From: Bathymodiolus brooksi
Taxonomy: Eukaryota; Mollusca; Bivalvia; Mytilida; Modiolidae
Assembly (NCBI GenBank): GCA_963680875.1
Contig: OY804579.1
Location: forward strand, 26,397,804 to 26,461,803
DNA length: 64,000 nt
Direction of reading: 5' to 3'
This document shows, piece after piece, positions 1 through 15,100 of the stretch (the first letter of the stretch is position 1; every line of letters begins with the position of its first letter). The position numbers and the translations under genes are program-made. The notes below the pieces were generated by a model. The model saw only the letters and a list, made by a program, of their open reading frames with translations. It searched no databases and was not told the origin of the DNA.

Positions 1-544
1 GGACGTACAAAACTAACAAATATTTACATAGCTTACACTCATTAATACGTATAAGGAAACAATAAATCAACCAACGAATCATTCTAAAAATAACATCATA
101 GGTATCAGGAAGACCAATAAATATAAAAGGGGAACCGAAGGACATAGAAAACTCTAGGCACAATAAACAGAACGACGGAAACACACGCCCATGCGCACAC
201 ACCCAACCACCCCCTCTCACACACACACACACACACAGAAAGCTTAGCATGTGAGCAACCATGTCCACATAAGAAAACAAGGAGAAACCCTGGTGCCCGC
301 GAAGGGTAAGCTGTTGCTGTCTTTTAAAATACACCGTGTTATTCATACGTTGTAATGCGTCCCTTGTCAGTGCAATTTATAGATATACAACGTATGTGGA
401 ATCTATGTAGACAAACGCTTTAATACTACTGATATGCAGTAATAGAACATGTCAAATGATTACTTCACAAATTAAAACAAATGATATAACGTTCACCGTA
501 TTAAGTGATTAGCGATGTTTTTCTTTTTTTAAACGAGAGGACGT
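1..544. other. Single-copy flank, no gene seen
   Basis: AT-rich sequence without a convincing ORF or repeat relationship to the array that follows. It contains a (CA)n microsatellite at 218-237. The first recognisable unit of the adjacent minisatellite begins shortly after the A/T-rich run near 520-535. Confidence 0.6.
218..237. repeat. (CA)n microsatellite
   Basis: Ten uninterrupted CA dinucleotides in a C/A-rich stretch (about 180-240). Confidence 0.95.
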
Positions 545-1745
545 TTCTCATTCATCTCTCATCGAAGGGCGAATGAATGGCCTATATTGGACTATGGAAT
601 CATCACAGCATTCTCTCCTTAGCTCCTCCTTGGTGGCTCATGTTGGAATATAAAATCAATACAGCGTTCTCTCGTGCATTTCTCCTGAATATATCATTTT
701 TGAAGATTGATTCACAGTAGAATTTTCACGTGAACTCCTTTAAAATAACCAATATTGCACTATGGACTCAATACATGATTTGCACGTGAACTCCTCCTGA
801 ATGGCTTCTGTTAGATTACGGAATCATCACAGCATTATCCCGTACCTTCAAACTGAATGACTCATGTTGCACTATGGAATCGTCATCGCATTCTCACGTG
901 AACTTCACCTGAATCAATGGGTCATCTTGAACTGTTGAATGGCCACAAATGTTCTCGTGAACTCCTCCAGAATGGCTTATTTTTGAAGATGAAATCGCCG
1001 TAGCATTCTCACGTGAACTCCTTCCAAATAGCCCATGTTGCACTATCGATTCATCAGAGCATTCTGTCGTAACCTCTTCCTGCATGACTCATGTTGGATT
1101 ACGGAATCATGAACTCCGCCTTAATAGCTCATGTTGGACAATAAAGTCAATACAGCATTCTTTCCTGAATTCCTCCTGAATATCTCATTTTTGAAGATTG
1201 AATCGCCGTAGATTTCTCAAGTGAACTCTTTTCAAATAGTCCATGTTGAATTATGGATTCATCAGCAATCTCACGTGAACTCCTCGCGAATGGTTCATGT
1301 TGGATTACGTAATCATCACAACATTCTCATCTAAGCTCCTCCTGACTGAGTCATGTTGCACTATGCAATCATCACAGCATATTCACATGAACTCCTCCTG
1401 AATAGCCCATGTTGCAATATGGAATCATGATATAATTCTCACACGCTACTGAATGCCTCATGTTGGATTACGGATTCATCACAGCATTCTAAGGTAAGCT
1501 ACTCCTGAATGACTCATTTTGCACTATGGAATCATCCCAGCATTCTCACGTGAAATCCTCCTTATTGAATGGCTCGTGTTAGACTACGGAATCATCACAC
1601 CATTCTCTCGTGAACTCCTCCTGAATGGCTCATGTTGGACTATGAAATCAATACTGCATTCTCTCGTTAACTCCTCCTGAATTATTAATTTTAGAAGATG
1701 GAATCGCTGTAGCATTCTCACGTGAACCTCTTCTAAATAGCCCAT

Positions 1746-1800
1746 GTTGAGAAAATCTGAATTCGATACAACGATAGATCATATACATACGTATTATTAC
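1746..1800 (+). repeat. Variant array unit with AT-rich insert (first of six)
   Basis: Here the normal unit is interrupted by about 55 bp beginning GTTGAGAAAATCTGAAT, followed by ACGATAGATCAT and TACGTATTATTAC. Related segments recur at 2443-2500, 10768-10825, 14373-14430, 18080-18190 and 18672-18780. The last two are longer, with an added internal piece that includes AAAGTACCCAAGT. All keep the same position relative to flanking units, so they spread by array duplication rather than by independent insertion. Confidence 0.85.
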
Positions 1801-4800
1801 AACATTCTCTCGTGAACTCCTCCTTAATGGCTGATGTTGGACTAGGGATTATCACAACACTCTCAAATGAACTCCTCCTGAATGGCTAATATTGGACAAT
1901 GGAATCATCACAGCATTCTCACGTAAACTGCTCCTGAATGACTTATGTTGCACTATGGAATCATCACAGCATTCTCACGTGAATTTCTCGTGAATGGCTC
2001 TTGTTGGATTATGTAATCATCACAACATTCTCATCTAACCTTCTCCTGATTGAGTTATGTTGCTCTATGCAATCATCACAGCATATGCACATGAACTCCT
2101 CCTGAATAGCCCATATTTCACTATGAAATCATGACATGATTCGCACATGAACTCCTACTGAATGCCTCAAGTTGGACAACGGAATCATCACAGCATTCTA
2201 AGGTAAGCTGCTCCTGAATGACCCATGTTGAACTATGCAATCATCCCAGCATTTTCACGTGAAATCCTCCTTATTGAATGACTCGTGTTAGAACACGGAA
2301 TCATCACACCATTCCCTCCTGAATGGCTCATGTTGAACTATAAAATCAATGCTGCATTGTCTCGTTAAATTCTCCTGAATTACTAATTGTAGAAGATGGA
2401 ATCGCTGTAGCATTCTCACGTGAACCCCTTCTAAATAGGACATGTTGAGAAAATCTGAATTCGATACAACGATAGATCATACACATACGGTATTATTACA
2501 ACATTCTCTCGTGAACTCCTCCTTAATGGTTAATGTTGAACTATGGAATCATTCCAACATTCTCATATGAACGCCTACGGCTCATATTGGACAACGTAAG
2601 GATCACAGCATTCTAGCGTAAACCGCCCCTGAATGACTTATGTTGCACTATGGAATCATCACAGCATTCTCACTTGACCTTCTCCTAAATGACTCATGTT
2701 GGATTACGGAATCATCACAACATACTCACGTAAACTCCTCCTGAAAGATTTATGTTGGATTAAGGAATCATCACAGCATTTTCACCTACGCTCCCCCTCA
2801 CATGCTCAAGATGAACTAATGAATTATCACAACATTCTGACGTCAGCTCATCCTGAATGGCCCATGTTACACTAAGGAATCACTACAACATTCCCACGTG
2901 AACTCCTCATGAAAGACTCATGTTGGACTAAGGAATCATCACAACATTCTCTCGTCAGCTCCTCCTGAATTTCCCATATTGGACTAGGGATTACCACAGC
3001 ATTATCACATGAACTCCTCCTGAATGAATTACTCATGTTGAACTACGGAATCATCACAACATTGTCACATGAACTCCTCTTTAATGAATGGCTCATCTTA
3101 GACTACGGAATCCCCACATCATTGTCTCGTGAATACATCCTGAATGGTTCACGTTACGCTATGGAATCAGCACAGCATTCTCACGTAAGCTCCTCCTGAA
3201 TAAGTCATGTTGCACTATGAAATCATCACAGCATTATCACGTGAACTCCTCCTGAATAGTCAAGATTTGAATACGGAATCCTCAAAACATTGTCACGTGG
3301 ACTCCTCCTGAATGAATGGCTCATGTTGGAATATGAAATAATCACAGCGTTCTGTCATGAAGATTTAATCAGCGTAGCATTCTCACGTGAATCCCTTGCA
3401 CTATGGATTCATCACAGAATTCTCACGTGAACTCCCTCTGAATAGTTATTGCTGCACTATGGACTCATCACATGATTCTCACGTGAACTCCTCCTGAATG
3501 GCCCATGTTGTACTACGGAATCATCACAGCATTCTCTCGTTAGCTCCTCCTGAATTGCTAATTATGGACTATGAATTACCGCAGAATTATCACGTGAACT
3601 CCTGATTGAATGACTCATGTTGGACTACGGAATCATCACAGCAATTTCACGTAAGCTCCAACTGAATGCCTCGTGTTGCACTATTGAATCGTAACAGCAT
3701 TCTCACCTGAACTCCACCTGAATGAATGGCTTATGTTGAACTATTGAATCACCACATAATTCTCTCGTGAACTCCTCATGCATGACTCATTTTGAAAGAT
3801 GAAATCGCAATAGCATTCCCACGTGAACTCTTTCCAAGTAGCCCATGATGGACTATGGAATCATCAGAGCATTTTCTCGTCACATCTCCAAGAATGGCTC
3901 ATATTGGATTTCGAAATCATCACAGCATTATCACCTAAACTCCCTTTGACCTGTTCAAGTTGAACTATGGAATCATCACAGCATACTCACGTCTACTTAT
4001 CCTGAATGGCAAATGAAGCACTATGGAATCATCAAAGCATTCTCGCGTAGATTCTTCCTCAATGAATAGCTCATGTAGGATTACGGAATCATCACAGAAT
4101 TCTCACCTAAACTCCCATTGATTTGTTCAAGTTGAACTATGGAATCATCACAGCATTCTCACGTAAACTTATCCTGAATGGTCAATGATGCACTATGGAA
4201 TCATCAAAGCATTCTCGCGTAAGATCCTCTTTAAAGGCTCATTTTTGACTATGCAATGATCACAGCAATCTCACATGAGTTCCGCCTGAATTGCTTCAGC
4301 TGGACTATGGATTATCACAGCATTATCACATGAACTCCTCCTGAATGAATGACTCATGTTCGACTACGGATTCATCACAACATTGTCACGTGATCTCCTG
4401 AATGAATGGCTCATTTCGGATTATGGATTGATCACAGCATCTTCATCAAAACCCATCCTAAATGGCCCATGTTACATTATGGAATCGTCAAAGCATTCTC
4501 ACGTAAACCCCTCCTGAAAAGCTCATGTTGAACTACGGAATCATCACAGCATTCTCGCGTGAATTTCCCCTGAATAGCCCATGTTGAACTATGGATCAAC
4601 ACAACATTATCGGGTGAACTCTCCCTGGATTGTTCACGTTCGACTACGGAATCATCAGAACATTCTCACGTAAAGTCTTCCTGAATGACTTATGTTGCAC
4701 TAAGGAATCATCACAGCGTCCTCACGTAAAGTCCTCCTGAATGAATCGCTCATTTTGGACTATGAAATCATCACAGCATTCTCACGTAAACTCATCCTGA

Positions 4801-6243
4801 ATGGCCAATGTTGCACTATGGAATCATCACAACATTCTCTGGTCAACTCCTCCTGAAAGACAAACTTTGGACTACGAAATCATCACATCATTCTCACCTA
4901 AACTCTCACTGACTTGCTCAAGCTGAACTATGAAATCATCACAGGTTTTCACGTAAACTCATTCTGAATGGCCAATGTTGCACTATGGAATCATCACACC
5001 TCCAGAAAGGCTCATGTTGAACTACGGAATCATCACAGCACTCTCACGTGAACTCCCACTGAATAGTTCATGTTGGAGCATTGAATCATCACAGCCTACT
5101 CACGTAAGCTCCTCCTGAAAGACTCATGTTAAACTATGGAATCATCACAGCATTCTCATCTAAGCTCCTTATGAATGTATCATGTTGCACTATGCAATCA
5201 TTACATGATGTTGACATGAACGCCTCCTGAATAGCCAATGTATCACTATGAAATCATCACATGATTCTCACGTGAACTCCTACTGAATGCCTCATGTTGG
5301 ACTACGGAATCATCACAGCATCATAGCGTAAGCTGCTCCTGAATGACTCATATTACACAATGTAATCAATACAGCATTCTCATGTATGCTCCCCTGAAAG
5401 GCTCATGTTGGACTACGGAATCATCACCGCATTCCCTCGTCAGATCGTCCTGAATTGCTCATGTTGGACTATGGATTACCACAGCATTATCACTTGAACT
5501 CCTCCTGAATGAATGACTCATGTTGGATTATGGAATCATCACAACATTGTCACGTGAACTTCTCCTTAATGAATGGCTCATGTTAGACTACGGAATCCTC
5601 ATATTATTATCTCGTGAACTCCTCCTGACTGTTTGACGTTGGCCTACGGAAATATCACAGCATACTCTGGTCAACTACTCCTGAAAGACACATGTTGGAC
5701 TGCGGAATCATCACAGCATTCTCACCTAAACTCCCCTGACTTGCTCAAGCTGAACAATAGAATCATCACAGCATTCTTATGTAAGCTCATCCTGAAAAGC
5801 TCATGTTGAACTACGGAATCATCACAGCATTCTCGCGTGAATTTCCCCTGAATAGCCCATGTTGAACTATGGATCAACACAACATTATCGGGTGAACTCT
5901 CCCTGGATTGTTCACGTTCGACTAAGGAATCATCAGAACATTCTCACGTAAAGTCTTCCTGAATGACTTATGTTGCACTAAGGAATCATCACAGCGTCCT
6001 CACGTAAAGTCCTCCTGAATGAATCGCTCATTTTGGACTATGAAATCATCACAGCATATTCAAGTAAACTCTTCCTGACATACTCATGTTGGACTACGAA
6101 ATCATCACAGCATTCTCACGTAAACTCATCCTGAATGGCCAATGTTGCACTATGGAATCATCACAACATTCTCTGGTCAACTCCTCCTGAAAGACAAACT
6201 TTGGACTACGAAATCATCACATCATTCTCACCTAAACTCCCAT

Positions 6244-8325
6244 GACTTGCTCAAGCTGAACAATAGAATCATCACAGCATTCTTATGTAAGCTCATCCTG
6301 CATTGCCAATGTTGCACTATGGAATCATGACGCCATTTCCTCGTCTATCCCTCCTGAAAAGCTCAGTTTGAACTACGGAAAAATCACAGCATTCTCACGT
6401 GAACTCCCACTGAAGAGCTCATGTTGGATTATTGAATCATCAGAACAGACTCACGTAAACTCATCCTTAAAGACTCATGTTGGACTAAGGAATCGTCATA
6501 ACATTCTTATCTAAGCTCCTCCGGAATGTATCATGTTGCACTATGGATTACCACAGCATTATTACATGAACTCCCACAGCATGAATTACTCATGTTGGAC
6601 TACGGAATCATCACACCATTGTCACGTGAACTCCTTTATGAATTGCTCATATTATACTACGAATGCTCACATCATTGTCTCGTGAACACCCCCTGCATGG
6701 TTCACGTTGCACTATGGAATCATCAAAGCATTCTCACGTGAACTATTCATGAAAAGCCAATGTTGAAATACGGAATCATCATAACATTGTCAGGTTAACT
6801 CCAATGAATGAATCGCTCATGTTAGACTATGGAATAATCACAGCATTCTGTCGTGAACTCCTATTGGATGGCTCATTTTGGAAGATTTTATCGGCGTAGC
6901 ATTCTCACGTGAACTGTGTTCAAATAGCCAAAGTTGCACTATGGAATCATCACAGCATTCTCACGTGACCTCCTTCTGAATAGCCAATGTTGAACTATGA
7001 ATTCATCACATGATTCTCACGTGAACTACTCTTGAATGCCTTATGTTGGACTACGGAATTATCACAGCATTCTAGCGTAAATTCTCCCTGAAGACTCATG
7101 TTGCACTATGGAATCATCACAGTATCCGCACGTGAACCTCTCCTGAATTAATGACTCATGTTGGACTAAGGAATCATCAGATCATACTCACGTCAACTCC
7201 TTCTGAAAGACTCATGTTTAACTACGGAATCATCAAAGCATTCTACACCAGAATGGCTCATGTTGAGCTCTGGAATCATTACAGCATTTTCTCGTGAGCT
7301 CCTCCTGAATTGCTCATATCAACACATTTTCACGTGACCTCCTCCTGAATGAATGCCTCACATTGGACTATAGAATAATTGCAGGATTCTACTGTGAACT
7401 CTTCAAATAGCCTATGCTGCACTATGGAATCATCACAGCATTTTCATGTGAACTCCCCTGAATAGTCAATATTCCACTATGAATTCATCACATGATGTTC
7501 ACGTGAACTCCTACTGAATGGCTCATGCTGAACTACGCAATCATCACAGCATTTTTATTTGAACTCAAGCTGAATGAATGGCTCATGTTGAACTATTGAA
7601 TTGCCACAGCATTCTCTCGTGGACTTCTAAATGGCTCATGTTGGATTATGAAATCATTACAGCATTCTCTCGTGAACTCCTCCTGAATTACTCATTTTGG
7701 AAGATGAATTCGCAGTTGCATTCTCAGGTGAACGCCTGCCAAATAGCACATGTTGTACTATGAATCATCGCAGCATTCTCACGTGAACTCCTCCTGAAAG
7801 GCTCATGTTGGACTACGGAATCAAAACATTATTCTCACGTGAACTTCCCCTGAATAGCTCATGTTGAACTATGGAATCATCACAGCATTCTCTCGTGAGC
7901 TCTTCCTGAATGGCTCATGTTGGACTATGGATTACCACAGCAGCGTCACATGAACTCCTTCTGAATGAATGACTAATGCTTGACTAATGAATCATCACAA
8001 CATGTGAACTCCTGCTGGATGAAAGGCTCCTGTTGTACTATGGATTCGTCACAGCATTATCATGTAAACCCATCCTGAATGACCCATGCTGCATTATGGA
8101 ATCGTCACAGCATTCTCAGGTAAACCACTCCTGAACACTCATGTTGGACCACGGAATCATCAAAGCATTGTCACGTGAACTTCCCCTGAATGGTTCACGT
8201 TGGACTATGGAATCATCACAGTATTATCATATAAGCTCCTTCTGCATCAGTCATGTTGCACAATAGAATCATCAAAGCATTCCCACATGAACTCCTCCTG
8301 AATAGCCAATGTTAGAATACGGAAT
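6244..8325 (+). repeat. Higher-order repeat copy A (~2.08 kb)
   Basis: This run of dozens of distinguishable 56-bp units is repeated at 8527-10610 with a constant 2283 bp offset. Unit-specific oddities are preserved in order, for example the short units near 7320 and 9600 and the variant GACGCCATTTCCTCG. Only scattered substitutions separate the copies, far fewer than separate neighbouring units. Confidence 0.9.
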
Positions 8326-8526
8326 CATCACAACATTGTCACGTGAACTCCTCCTGAATGAATGGCTCATGTTAGACTACGGAATCCTCATATTATTATC
8401 TCGTGAACTCCTCCTGACTGTTTGACGTTGGCCTACGGAAATATCACAGCATACTCTGGTCAACTACTCATGAAAGACATATGTTGGACTGCGGAATCAT
8501 CACAGCATTCTCACCTAAACTCCCCT

Positions 8527-10610
8527 GACTTGCTCAAGCTGAACAATAGAATCATCACAGCATTCTTATGTAAGCTCATCCTGCATGGCCAATGTTGCAC
8601 TATGGAATCATGACGCCATTTCCTCGTCTATCCCTCCTGAAAAGCTCATTTTGAACTACGGAAAAATCACAGCATTCTCACGTGAACTCCCACTGAAGAG
8701 CTCATGTTGGATTATTGAATCATCAGAACAGACTCACGTAAACTCATCCTTAAAGACTCATGTTGGACTAAGGAATCGTCACAACATTCTTATCTAAGCT
8801 CCTCCTGAATGTGTCATGTTGCACTATGGATTACCACAGCATTATTACATGAACTCCCACAGCATGAATTACTCATGTTGGACTACGGAATCATCACACC
8901 ATTGTCACGTGAACTCCTTTATGAATTGCTCATATTAGACTACGAATGCTCACATCATTGTCTCGTGAACACCCCCTGCATGGTTCACGTTGCACTATGG
9001 AATCATCAAAGCATTCTCACGTGAACTATTCATGAAAAGCCAATGTTGAAATACGGAATCATCATAACATTGTCAGGTTAACTCCAATGAATGAATCGCT
9101 CATGTTAGACTATGGAATAATCACAGCATTCTGTCGTGAACTCCTATTGGATGGCTCATTTTGGAAGATTTTATCGGCGTAGCATTCTCACGTGAACTGT
9201 GTTCAAATAGCCAAAGTTGCACTATGGAATCATCACAGCATTCTCACGTGACCTCCTTCTGAATAGTCAATGTTGCACTATGAATTCATCACATGATTCT
9301 CACGTGAACTACTCTTGAATGCCTTATGTTGGACTACGGAATTATCACAGCATTCTAGCGTAAATTCTCCCTGAAGACTCATGTTGCACTATGGAATCAT
9401 CACAGTATCCGCACGTGAACCTCTCCTGAATTAATGACTCATGTTGGACTAAGGAACCATCAGACCATACTCACGTCAACTCCTTCTGAAAGACTCATGT
9501 TGAACTACGGAATCATCAAAGCATTCTACACCAGAATGGCTCATGTTGAGCTCTGGAATCATTACAGCATTTTCTCGTGAGCTCCTCCTGAATTGCTCAT
9601 ATCAACACATTTTCACGTGACCTCCTCCTGAATGAATGCCTCACATTGGACTATAGAATAATTGCAGGATTCTACTGTGAACTCTTCAAATAGCCTATGC
9701 TGCACTATGGAATCATCACAGCATTTTCATGTGAACTCCCCTGAATAGTCAATATTCCACTATGAATTCATCACATGATGTTCACGTGAACTCCTACTGA
9801 ATGGCTCATGCTGAACTACGGAATCATCACAACATTTTAATTTGAACTCAAGCTGAATGAATGGCTCATGTTGAACTATTGAATTGCCACAGCATTCTCT
9901 CGTGGACTTCTAAATGGCTCATGTTGGATTATGAAATCATTACAGCATTCTCTCGTGAACTCCTCCTGAATTACTCATTTTGGAAGATGAATTCGCAGTT
10001 GCATTCTCAGGTGAACGCCTGCCAAATAGCACATGTTGTACTATGAATCATCGCAGCATTCTCACGTGAACTCCTCCTGAAAGGCTCATGTTGGACTACG
10101 GAATCAAAACATTATTCTCACGTGAACTTCCCCTGAATAGCTCATGTTGAACTATGGAATCATCACAGTATTCTCTCGTGAGCTCTTCCTGAATGGCTCA
10201 TGTTGGACTATGGATTACCACAGCAGTGTCACATGAACTCCTTCTGAATGAATGACTAATGCTTGACTAATGAATCATCACAACATGTGAACTCCTGCTG
10301 GATGAAAGGCTCCTGTTGTACTATGGATTCGTCACAGCATTATCATGTAAACCCATCCTGAATGACCCATGCTGCATTATGGAATCGTCACAGCATTCTC
10401 AGGTAAACCACTCCTGAACACTCATGTTGGACCACGGAATCATCAAAGCATTGTCACGTGAACTTCCCCTGAATGGTTCACGTTGGACTATGGAATCATC
10501 ACAGTATTATCATATAAGCTCCTTCTGCATCAGTCATGTTGCACAATAGAATCATCAAAGCATTCCCACATGAACTCCTCCTGAATAGCCAATGTTAGAA
10601 TACGGAATCA
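8527..10610 (+). repeat. Higher-order repeat copy B (~2.08 kb)
   Basis: Second copy of the segment at 6244-8325. The segment just left of it (about 8370-8585) instead matches 5581-5796 at an offset of 2789 bp, and 4516-4790 matches 5794-6060 at an offset of 1278 bp. The array therefore grew by several overlapping duplications of different length. Confidence 0.9.
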
Positions 10611-11754
10611 TCATCAAAACATTGTCACGTGAACTACTCCTGAATGAATGGCTCATGTTGGACTATAGAATAATCACAATATTCTGTAGTGATCTCCTCC
10701 TGGATGGATCGTTTTAGAAGATGGAATCGCCTCGCATTTTCAAGTGTACCTCTTCTAAATAGTCCATGCTTAGAAAATCTGAATACGATACAACGATAGA
10801 GCATACACATACGGTACTATCACAGTATTCTCTAGTGAACTCCTCCTGAATATCTGATGTTGGACTATAAATTATAACAGCATTCTCAAGTGAACTCCTC
10901 CTGGATGGCTATTGTTGGACTATGGAATCATTACAGGATTCTCATGCAAATGCTTCCTGAAGTAATGGCTCATATTGGACTATGGAATCATCTCAACATT
11001 CTCACGTAAACTGCTCCTGATTGAATGGCTCATGTTGGAATATTGAATCGTCACAGCACTCTCTCGTGAGCTCAAATTGAATAGACATTGTTGTACAATG
11101 GAATCATCACAGCATCCTCACGTGAACTCGGCCTGAATGAATGGATCATTTTGGACTATGAAATCATCACTGCATTATCACATAAACCCCTCCTTAATAG
11201 CTCATGTTGAACTATGGATTCATTGCAGCATTCTCAAGTGAACTCGTCCTGAAAGGCTCATGTTGGAATATGAAATCATCAAATACTCACGTGAACTTCT
11301 TCCAAATAGCCGATGTTGTACTCTAGAATCATCACAACATTATCACGAGAACGTCCCCTGGATGGTTCCCGTTGGACTACAGACTCATCATAGCATTCTC
11401 ACGTAAATTCTTCCTGAAAGACTCATGTTGAATTATGTCATCATCACAGTATTCTCTCGTGAATTTCTCCTGAAGGGCTCATGTTGGACTATGAAATCAA
11501 TACAACATGTTCTCGTCAACTCAAACCGAATAGCAATTGTTGCACAATGGATTCATCAGAGCATATTCAGGTAAATTCCTCCTGAAAGGCTCATGCTGAA
11601 CTACGGAATCGTCACAGCATTCTCATGTGAACTCCCCCTGAATAGCTCATGTTGAACTATGGAATCATCACAGCATTCTCTCGTGAGCTCCTCCTGAATT
11701 GCTCATGCTGGAGTATGGATTACCACAGCATTATCACATGAACTCCTCCTCAAT

Positions 11755-12180
11755 GAATGGCTCATTTTGGACTACGGAATCATCACAACATTGTCACGTG
11801 AATTCCGCCGGAATGAATGGCTCATGTTGGACTATTTATTCATCGGAGAAAGCTCACGCAACCCCCTCCTGAAAGGCTCATGTTGGACTACGGAATCATC
11901 ACAGCATTCCCAAGTGAACTTACCCTGAATAGTTCATGTTGAACTATGGAATCATCACAGCATTCTCTCGTGAGCTCCTCTTGAACTGCTCATGCTGGAG
12001 TATGGATTACCACAGCATTATCACATGAACTCTTCCTGAATGAATGACTCATTTTGGACTACGGAATCATCACAACATTGTCACGTGAATTCCGCCGGAA
12101 TGAATGGCTCATGTTGGACTATTTATTCATCGGAGAAAGCTCACGCAACCCCCTCCTGAAAGGCTCATGTTGGACTATGG
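11755..12180 (+). repeat. Local ~290 bp tandem duplication inside the array
   Basis: The distinctive block containing GAATTCCGCCGGAATGAATG and TTTATTCATCGGAGAAAGC occurs at about 11755-11895 and again at about 12045-12180. This gives a five-unit local duplication independent of the 2283 bp one. Confidence 0.8.
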
Positions 12181-15100
12181 AATCATCACTGCATTCTCAC
12201 GTAAATTCGTTCCGAATAAGTCATGTTGCTCTTTAGAATCATCAATTCATTCTCACTTGAGCTCTTCTTGAATATCCAATGTTGGAATACGGAATCCTCA
12301 AAACATTTTCACCTGAACTCCTCCTGAAAGAATGGCTCATACGGACTATGCAATATTCTGTCTTGAACTCTTCCTGGATGGCTCATTTTGGAAGATTTAA
12401 TCGCCGTAGCATTTTCACATGAACTCCTTTCAAGTAACCCATATTGCACTATGGAATCATCACAGCATTCTCATGTGAACTTCCTCTGAATAGACAATGT
12501 TGCACTATGAATTCATCACATGATTCTTACGTGAACTCCTCCTGAATAGCTCATGCTGGAATACAGAATCATCACAGCATTCTCACGTAAACTCCAACTG
12601 AATGGCTCATGTTGAACTATTGAATTGCCACATCATTCTCTCGTTATATCCTGAATGGTTCATGTTCGACTATGGAATCATCGCAGCATTCTCTCGTGAG
12701 CTCCTCCTGAATGGCTCATGTTGGACTATGGATTACTACAGAATTATCACACGAACCTCTCCTGTATGAATGACTAATGTTGGACTAATGACCCATCACA
12801 ACACTCCTGCTGGATGAAAGGCTCATCTTCGACAATGTATTCATTACAGCAATCTCATGTAATCTCATCCTGAATGGCCCATGTTGCACTATGAAATCGT
12901 CAGAGCATTGTCATGTAAACCCCTCCTCAAAATCTCATGTTGGACTACGGAATTATCAAAGCATTGTCACGTGAACTTCCCCTAAATAGTTCATGTTAAA
13001 CTATGGAATCATCACAGCATTATCGTGTCAACTCCACCAGAATGGTTCACGTTGGATTATGGAATCATCACAGCATTCTCATGTAAACACATTCTGCATC
13101 AGTCATGTTGCACTATAGAATCATCAAAGCATTCTCACGTGAACTCCTCCGGTGTAGCATTCTCATGTTAACTCCTTTCAAATAGTCCATCCTGCACTAT
13201 GGAATCATCACAGCATTCTCACTTGAGCTCTCCTGAATAGCCAATGTTGCACTATGAATTCATCACATGATTTTCACGTGAACTCCTCTTGAATGGCTCA
13301 TGCTGGACTACGGAATCAAAACATTTTTCTCACGTGAACTGCTCCTGAATAGCTTATGTTCAACTATGAAATCATCACAGCATTCTCTCGTGAGCTCTTC
13401 CTAAAGGACTTATGGTGGATTATGGATTACCACATCACATCAACTCCTCCTAAATGAATGACTAATGTTGGACTAAAGAATCATCACAACACGTGAATTC
13501 CTGCTGGATGAAAGGCTCATGTTGGACTATGAATTCATCGCAACATTCCCATGAAAGCTCATCCTGAATGGGTCATGTTGCACTATGGAATCGTCAGAGC
13601 ATTCTCAGGTAAACCCCTCCTGAAAAGCTCATGTTGGACTCCGGAATCATCAAAGCATTGTCTCGAAAACTTCCCTTGAATAGCTCATGTTGAACTATTG
13701 AATCATGACAGCATTATCGTGTGAACTCCTCTTGAATGGTTCACGTTGGACTATGGAATCATTACAGTATTCTCATGTAAAATCCTTCTGCATCAGTCAT
13801 GTTGCACCATAGAATCATCAAAGCATTCTCACGTGAACTCCTCCTGAATAGCCAATGTTGGAAAACGGATTCATCAAAACATTGTCACGTGAACTCCTCC
13901 TGAATGAATAGCTCATGTTGGACTATATAATAATCCCAGCATTCAGTAATGAACTCCTCCTTGATAGCTCATTTTAGACGATTTAATCGGCGTTGAATCA
14001 TCACGTGAAATCCTTTCAAATAACCCATGTTGCACTATGAATTCATCACAACATTATCACGTGAACTCCCTCAGAATTCCGAATGTCGCATTATGGAATC
14101 TTCACATCATTCTCAAGTGAACTCCTCCTGAATACCCTATGTGGTACTAAGGAATCATCACAGCATTCTAACGTAATCTGCTCCTGAATGACTCATGTTG
14201 CACTATGGAATCATCACAGCATTGTCACGTGAATTCCTCCTGAATGAATGGCTAATGCTAGATTGTGGAAACCTCACCGCATTCTCACCTGAACTCCTCC
14301 TGAATGGTTCATTTCATTTTAGAAGATGGAATCGCCATAGCATTTGCTAGTGAAACTCTTCTAAATAGCCCATGTTGAGAAAATCTTAATACGATACAAC
14401 GATAGAGCATACACATACGGTATTATCACAACATTCTCTAGTCAACTCCTCCTGAATGGCTGTTGTTGGACTAAGAATTATCACAGCATTCTCACGTGAA
14501 CACCTCCTGGATGGCGATTGCTGAACAATGGAATCATTACAGTATTCTTATGTGAATACCCACTGAATGAATGGCTCACATTAGACTATGGAATCATCAC
14601 AACATTCTCACGTAAACTGCTCCTGAATGAATGGCTCATATTAGAATATGGAATCCCTACAAAATTCTCTCGTGAACTCATCCTGAAGGGCTCATGTTGG
14701 ATTATGAAATCAATAGAGCATTCTCTCGTCAACTCAAACTGAATAGCCATTGTTGCACAATGGAATCATTAGAGCATTTTCAGGTGAACTCCTCCTGAAT
14801 GAATGGCTCATTTGGGATTATGGAATCATCACAGCATATTCACGTAAACTCCTCCTGAAAGACTCATGTTGCACTATCGATTCAACACATCATTCTCAGA
14901 TGAACTATAGAATTATCACAGCATTCTCACATGAGCTCCACCTGAATTGCTCGTGTTGGACTATGGATGACCTCAGCATTATCGTATGAACTCCTCCTGA
15001 ATGAATGGCTCATGTTGGATTATGGATTCATTACAGCATTCTGATGTAAGCACATCCTGAATGGCCCATGTTGCACTATAGAATTTTCATAGCATTCTCA

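Noticed and set aside
6142..14989. Many 60-79 codon ORFs in the 56-bp satellite
   Set aside because: They repeat with the units and higher-order copies, and stops are part of the consensus.
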